Part shown: positions 59,807 through 64,000 of the stretch, one piece after another | Position numbering within the stretch: position 1 is the first letter of the stretch | Layout of the letters: every line of letters begins with the position of its first letter | Assembly (NCBI GenBank): GCA_008704415.1 | Contig: VXIS01000045.1 | Span: 151,130 to 215,129 of the forward strand | Direction of reading: 5' to 3' | DNA from: Sphaerosporella brunnea | Taxonomy: Eukaryota > Ascomycota > Pezizomycetes > Pezizales > Pyronemataceae | DNA length: 64,000 bases | Program-made: the position numbers and the translations under genes | Notes under the pieces: generated by a model | What the model saw: only the letters and a program-made list of their open reading frames with translations | Told to the model about the DNA's origin: nothing | Database searches by the model: none

Positions 59807-60869
59807 GATCGTTTCGATGTCACCCCACGTAAAACAGGGAACAGACTCCCCACCATAAAAAAACAATATCATGCTGTGTAACATTTAGAATGCATATGCA
59901 TCATGCAAAGGAATATTGTAAATTGTAATACTACTCCATACAGAAACCGCAATTGTCTATTACAATATCTGAAGGAGAGCAGCTCGCTATTAGTTTAAAG
60001 CGAGTGGGTCATGATAGCTCACTCGGCCAGACTTCCCATCTCGATTTCCCAGAGTAGAGCACCAATCCCCCAGCTTACGTCTTTGCTACCATCGAGATAC
60101 AAATCACTGCTACCCGGATGGTGAGATGTGAGGCAAACACACATCCCCAATTCAATGGTATGTAGCAACATAAAGCAACTTTAGTAACAACAAAGCATAC
60201 CATGACCTACAACCACCAGGACACCTCCGATGCGAAACCACCCTGGTCACTGAAACGTCAAAGCAGTGAGTAGTTGGGTGTGGATGTTCCGTAGTGTGGC
60301 AGAGATGACGCAGGGGATGGGCGGGTTCGTAGGTGGGAGACAGTTAGGAGGGGACAGGTGCTTGAGAAGCAGAAATGCGATGAACTGAACTGAATTTCGA
60401 ATTCTTACAACGCACAACGCCACAACAGCCAGCTTCGAGGAACCAAATTTCGGTATTCCTCTCTAAGTAGTAGAACTCCCCGATGATGTGACAGTCGCCT
60501 CGGCATCAAGCAAACACCATTTCCAGTAACAATAGCGAAGATCCCGACGAAAAATTAACCTGCGAAAAAAAAAAATCACCCCAAACAGCAGCAGATAAAA
60601 AGCGCAAACCAAAAAGAATCAAACCTAAAACACCAGCATTCCATCCCAATCCAATGAAGACTTCGAAGAAGAAGCAATGCATGCAGTAAAAAAGGCGCGC
60701 AGTCCAATTTGTAAATAAGAGATAGGTCTATCCTTTCTGTCGACCAAGGAGATTTCTCAAAAGGGAAGAATGTAAGGAGGAAAAGTTGATGGGAGAGTCA
60801 CGATGGATGAAGAGTATAGGAGAAATTCCGAAGGAAATGTATGTCAAACCGGCTCACTCGGGGCTGTAC

Positions 60870-61724
60870 TCACGCCAGGTGATCATCACTGAACTCGCTC
60901 GCGACCTCAGTCCAGCTGGCAACGCTGCCAAACTCACTAGCCATGTCACTGATGTTGTCCAACTCCTCAGCCGCACTACCCGCAAGGCTAGGCGATGACG
61001 GGATCTCCTCCACCCCAGCCTCCGATGGTGCAGCTTGCACTGTGTTCTCCTGCCATTCGTGGATGCTCCAGAAGGGCTGCGAGTTCTCGAAGGGATTGGA
61101 GGCATTGGTAGGGTTAGAAGGGTTGGAGGCGCCCGCGTCTGAGCCGATAACTGAAATAGTGCGTGAGGAGTCAGATGGTGTGAAACGTCCAGTAGGCTGG
61201 TGCGCGGTGTCGTAGCCGCTCTCGGAAGAAACATCGTTGGCGGCGGCGGCAACAGTGGCGGCAACGACAACAGCAGCAGTGGCAGCAGTGGCGGCGGTGG
61301 CGGCGACAGGGATCTCGGCAGGTGAATGGCGGTACTCGGATAGCACTGTGGACTGCACATCGGATGGCTGCTCTCCGCCAGAGCGATGTCGCAGCCCCGG
61401 CTGAGCGGCTGCAGCAAAATCTCGTCCACTCACGACTGGAACTTGCTCAGCATGTTTGCCGTCAAATGGGTTGCTGTCGCGTCTTTTCTCGGTGAGCTCG
61501 CTGCCTTCTTTAGACAAAGAGAAAGGGCGTCCGATCATGGGCACTTCCTCCGCGCGTTGTCGGTGCTTGTCAGATGAAATCTCGTCTGCGATGCGACGCA
61601 GCAGCGAGGCGATCTTGGCCCGAGAACGATCCGCAAACTCCTTCACTTCATCGCGGTGTTCGTACACCGCGTAGCCCACCGCTGCAGTGATGAATACGCC
61701 GAATATGATGACTTTGACGGGCAT
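60870..61724 (-). CDS. one-TM protein of unknown function
   Basis: Single exon, 284 residues. MPVKVIIFGVFITAAVGYAVY is an N-terminal membrane anchor or signal, followed by a basic helix (DEVKEFADRSRAKIASLLRR) that looks able to lie on a membrane. The rest is low-complexity: an Ala/Thr/Val run (VAATAATAATAAVVVAATVA), then Ser/Asn-rich sequence, then NPFENSQPFWSIHEW. The end is patterned and likely conserved (DMASEFGSVASWTEVASEFS). No enzymatic domain. N-in or signal-anchor topology with a disordered tail suggests an organelle-membrane adaptor, but that is a guess. Confidence 0.7.
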   Translation of the reverse strand: MPVKVIIFGVFITAAVGYAVYEHRDEVKEFADRSRAKIASLLRRIADEISSDKHRQRAEEVPMIGRPFSLSKEGSELTEKRRDSNPFDGKHAEQVPVVSGRDFAAAAQPGLRHRSGGEQPSDVQSTVLSEYRHSPAEIPVAATAATAATAAVVVAATVAAAANDVSSESGYDTAHQPTGRFTPSDSSRTISVIGSDAGASNPSNPTNASNPFENSQPFWSIHEWQENTVQAAPSEAGVEEIPSSPSLAGSAAEELDNISDMASEFGSVASWTEVASEFSDDHLA

Positions 61725-62283
61725 CGTATGGTGACTGCGGGGTTGAGTGTGGAAGAGCGTTTATGTACGGCCCCGCTGCTTGCTTATGCGCTTAGCTGCG
61801 TATGCGTGGGAGGGATGCGCTATTGAAAAGCGAAGATAAATGAAGGCTGGGATTCTGCGACGACGTATAGAAAGCGATTGAGGAATCGGGGACAAAACAG
61901 AAACCGAAGATAGGGACGGAGAAGAAAGGGCGAGAAGGCGAATAAGAGCCACTGAAAGTTGCTGTGAAGGTGAGTGGGGCTGCACGACCAGGTTAAGCAG
62001 GTGTGAAGTTGGAGCGGGAATGGCGGGTGACGAGCAGGTACCGTATTATTTCGGACAAGAGATATCCCCCAGATTTGGTTAGTCACAAAAAGCTGCCTGA
62101 TAGGGCAGTGAATTTCTCTAAAAGGAAGCTAGAAAAAAAACAAAAACCCTTCTTGGCAAGCCTAAAACTACCAGATATGTTTCATCAGTTGCCATTCTGA
62201 GAAATCAATTTAGGGGGGTATCTATAACCTGAGATTATCCCTTGGACGGGTGAAACCGGGGTTAATCTCCCCTATGCAGTAGT

Positions 62284-62351
62284 CTATTGATCTAACCGTA
62301 CATAGCAAGAAAATAGCCTATTGATCTAACCGTACAAGGCAAGAAAAGCGT
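62284..62351. repeat. 34-bp tandem duplication
   Basis: Two head-to-tail copies (62284-62317 and 62318-62351) sharing CTATTGATCTAACCGTACA and GCAAGAAAA, with a few differences. Confidence 0.8.
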
Positions 62352-62558
62352 CTATTCTATTCACCGGAAATCTCATTTTCTCGTCAGCGACCAGAACACG
62401 AGATTTTTGATTTCAGGACCGAAGTGCCTAGGGACAGAAAACTCCTCCCGAAGAAAGACAAAACAACCCAGTAGATTACCGTCATTGCAGACATCGAGCA
62501 GGTTGACACAAAGTGTCCCACGCTAGGTGAAGCGGCGCTCTCCCTTCAGGCTCGGGGG

Positions 62559-62752
62559 TTGAATATCATTCAGCGGGCCAGCCTGAAAAACAGGCTTAGG
62601 GGGCTGAAGATCATTCAGGGGCCGGCCTGAAAAACAGGAGCCGTAGCCGTAACACCAGGCGCAATGCAAACTACTGATAGAGTACAATGTAGAACAGATA
62701 TTAATCCACACGACTACACCCTGAAGATCATTCAGAGGGCCGGCCTTACAGG
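62559..62752. repeat. three copies of a roughly 35-bp GC-rich motif
   Basis: Copies at about 62559-62594, 62604-62638 and 62721-62752, each with GAA(T/G)ATCATTCAG then GGGCC(A/G)GCCT and ending CAGG. The first two are nearly adjacent; the third is 80 bases away. Confidence 0.7.
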
Positions 62753-62795
62753 CCGATTAACATCCAATCCCCAAGTACTCTAGCTTGTAGCCACT

Positions 62796-63071
62796 TCATT
62801 GCCTGCTGCCGCTTCCCTCTAATTGAAAAATTAGCTGTTGATTCGAGACAGTTGAGAAAGAAGAAGAATACATACTTTGGATAAGGAGAGCGTGTTGGCG
62901 GCCGTTCTCCCGCTCCAGTCTCCTGATCTCCCCCTGGAGACGTTTTACCTCCTCTTGCAGCTGTTGAACCTTAGCGGCAAGGTTTTCTATGGCCGTTTGC
63001 TGTTCGGCCCCACGCTCCACAAGCTTTTCTTGGTACTCTCGCTCGAGCTCGGCCTTGAGAGCCTCCTTCTC
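62796..63071 (-). pseudogene. 3' fragment of a coiled-coil protein gene
   Basis: Two 3' exons remain: 63071-62876 and 62818-62796, joined across a 57-nt intron with donor GTATGT. The product is one long heptad helix (EKEALKAELEREYQEKLVER, AAKVQQLQEEVKRLQGEIRR) ending KGSGSRQ. An in-frame stop lies just upstream of a CAG acceptor at 63072-63073, so at least one 5' exon is needed, yet only about 110 bases remain before an LTR fragment begins at 63184 and no start exon is seen there. Probably a gene truncated by the retrotransposon; a short 5' exon in the gap cannot be excluded. Confidence 0.5.
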
Positions 63072-63183
63072 CTGAGCAGCGGCTGCTTAGAGGGTACCTA
63101 AAACAAAGGTTGCGGAGTTATTGTATTGGGTTCGGTAGTGTTCATCCAAGTGGATGAGCCTATCAACCGATGAAGTAGTTGTC

Positions 63184-63279
63184 TGTCACGGCATGAGTTT
63201 GAATGCAGTTTTCCGACTAAGCTACTGGCTTTTACTCTCAATGGAATCGGCTGGAACTCTCAGATCTAAGACTTTAAAG
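63184..63279 (+). mobile_element. truncated LTR fragment, plus orientation
   Basis: Begins TGTCACGG and runs 96 bases as an inverted copy of the first 96 bases of the complete LTR next to it (eight differences, seven of them transitions). It stops exactly where that LTR ends. The sequence before it is not purine-rich, so it is more likely a 5' or solo LTR than a 3' LTR. Confidence 0.75.
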
Positions 63280-63792
63280 TGTAACGGAGAGGGTCGAGAA
63301 CAGACTGGAGGGGCCCAAGGTACTCGCGTACAGAGGGGGCAAGAACGAGAGCTGGGACAAGATCCAAAGGCAGGACAAGAGGCAGGACAAGAGGCGCGAT
63401 GCGCACGGTCAGGATTCAGATTGGAACGAAGGTACTCAGATTGACATACGAAGGTTCAGTAAAGAGGAAAGGGAAAACAAACAACAAAGCGGAAGCGAAG
63501 GCCCCTTATAGCAATCACGTGACTGCGGTGCGCCGCGCCACGTGGTAGCCGAATATAACCTCGGCTCGGAGCCACCCCACCGAGTCCCCCTACAGAGCCT
63601 CATCACGACACCACAAACAACCCCCACTTCCGAACCTCACCACGTGACAACCATCAACGGGGGGGTAAATTTGAGAACAGCAAATGAATCAGCATCCTTT
63701 GAAGCCTTAGATCTGAGAGTTCCAGCCGATTTCATTGAGAGTAAAAGCCGGTAGCTTAGTCGGAAAACTCCATCCAAACTCGCGCCGTGACA
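63280..63792 (-). mobile_element. 3' LTR of a Ty3/gypsy chromovirus
   Basis: 513 bp on the minus strand, starting TGTCACGG (63792) and ending CCGTTACA (63280), the TG...CA form of an LTR. A polypurine tract (AGGAGGGGGA, plus positions 63796-63805) lies immediately upstream, after the pol stop codon. A TATAA at 63510-63506 would be the LTR promoter. Its left flank TAAAG is the candidate 5-bp target duplication; the partner lies outside the window. Confidence 0.88.
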
Positions 63793-63826
63793 GTATCCCC
63801 CTCCTACGGCTGAGCTCCGGCGAAGC

Positions 63827-64000
63827 TCATTCATCTTCCGGCAGAGGCCCCGGCTTGTCCGGATAGGCCTCGTGGAAGCGATCGATAGCTTCCAGACCAT
63901 TGACCATCTCGGCTGGTTCCCACTTCGGCCGATCGTAGCCGGTCCACTTGACCAAATACTGGAGCTTACGCCACCGTCCATGCAGTCGGGAGTCCAATAT
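63827..64000 (-). CDS. chromovirus integrase C-terminal chromodomain (partial)
   Basis: 57 residues and a stop, entering from the right edge. They read as a chromodomain (LQYLVKWTGYDRPKWEPAEM, then GLEAIDRFHEAYPDKPG), the end of the pol polyprotein in Ty3/gypsy chromoviruses, where it directs integration to certain chromatin. The stop is about 20 bases from the polypurine tract and 34 from the LTR, the normal layout. The visible part is intact, so the element may be young. Confidence 0.88.
   Translation of the reverse strand: MLDSRLHGRWRKLQYLVKWTGYDRPKWEPAEMVNGLEAIDRFHEAYPDKPGPLPEDE

Larger units (their letters stand above)
57651..60869. other. gene-free region with palindrome and nested TIR elements
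   Basis: 3.2 kb between the YVC1 stop and the stop of the one-TM protein gene. It holds a 24-bp perfect palindrome (58476-58499) and a TIR element (59033-59806) with another inside it. Remaining sequence is AT-rich with no coding or RNA gene recognised. Confidence 0.55.
61725..62795. other. gene-free region with short tandem repeats
   Basis: Promoter of the one-TM protein, then AT-rich DNA with two sets of short repeats (62284-62351 and 62559-62752). No gene recognised. Confidence 0.5.

Noticed and set aside
1..64000. tRNA or rRNA genes, CRISPR array, secondary-metabolite cluster or defence-like locus
   Set aside because: No cloverleaf with B-box, rRNA stretch, regular spacer array, or synthase/tailoring gene set was seen on either strand; by eye a tRNA could still be missed, and tRNAscan-SE would settle it.

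Overview
This is a gene-dense piece of a nuclear chromosome from a filamentous ascomycete (Pezizomycotina). The evidence is many short introns (about 40-95 nt) with GT(A/G)NGT donors and CTRAC-type branch points, fungal-specific families (Csf1, End3, Grc3, Fyv7, Gyp8, Yvc1, Cya5/Pet309), 150-1000 bp intergenic spacers, and non-autonomous DNA transposons plus a Ty3/gypsy chromovirus. I cannot place it below that rank. Exon models were built by hand; for every intact multi-exon gene the exon lengths sum to a multiple of three and no internal stop remains.

Layout. 1-8.6 kb: 3' end of CSF1 (bridge-like lipid transfer protein). 9.1-9.9 kb: small secreted, probably GPI-anchored protein. 10.7-13 kb: broken NmrA-like oxidoreductase gene split by about 1.25 kb of unrelated DNA. 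13.4-17.1 kb: divergent pair of mitochondrial ribosomal protein uL5m and threonyl-tRNA synthetase. 18.1-19.3 kb: cytochrome c1. 20.7-21.5 kb: coiled-coil membrane protein of unknown role. 21.9-26.6 kb: GRC3, NDK1 and DRE2, all on the plus strand. 26.6-28.3 kb: gene-free, with a transposase relic. 28.3-33.2 kb: 18-exon gene of the Rse1/Ddb1/Cft1/Mms1 superfamily. 33.2-35.9 kb: gene-free. 35.9-40.2 kb: a Gyp8-like TBC GAP and an Atos-type protein, convergent, with a MITE between them. 40.2-43.2 kb: gene-free MITE cluster. 43.2-45.5 kb: Yip1-family protein and MED7. 46.0-54.8 kb: CYA5-like PPR protein, FYV7, END3, RIO2 and bS18m. 55.4-57.7 kb: YVC1. 57.7-60.9 kb: gene-free, with one TIR element nested in another. 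60.9-61.7 kb: one-TM protein of unknown role. 62-64 kb: repeats, a truncated coiled-coil gene, and nested LTRs ending in the 3' end of a chromovirus pol gene that runs off the window.

Functions. Most genes are single-copy housekeeping genes. Several serve mitochondria (uL5m, cytochrome c1, bS18m, the Cya5-like activator) and several serve ribosome biogenesis (Grc3, Fyv7, Rio2), but they are interspersed and do not form a cluster. I found no gene cluster, defence locus or CRISPR array that would be a new system. The unusual content is the mobile-element archaeology, a GC-AG intron and two NDK1 microexons, the divergent Mms1-like gene, and three poorly characterised proteins.
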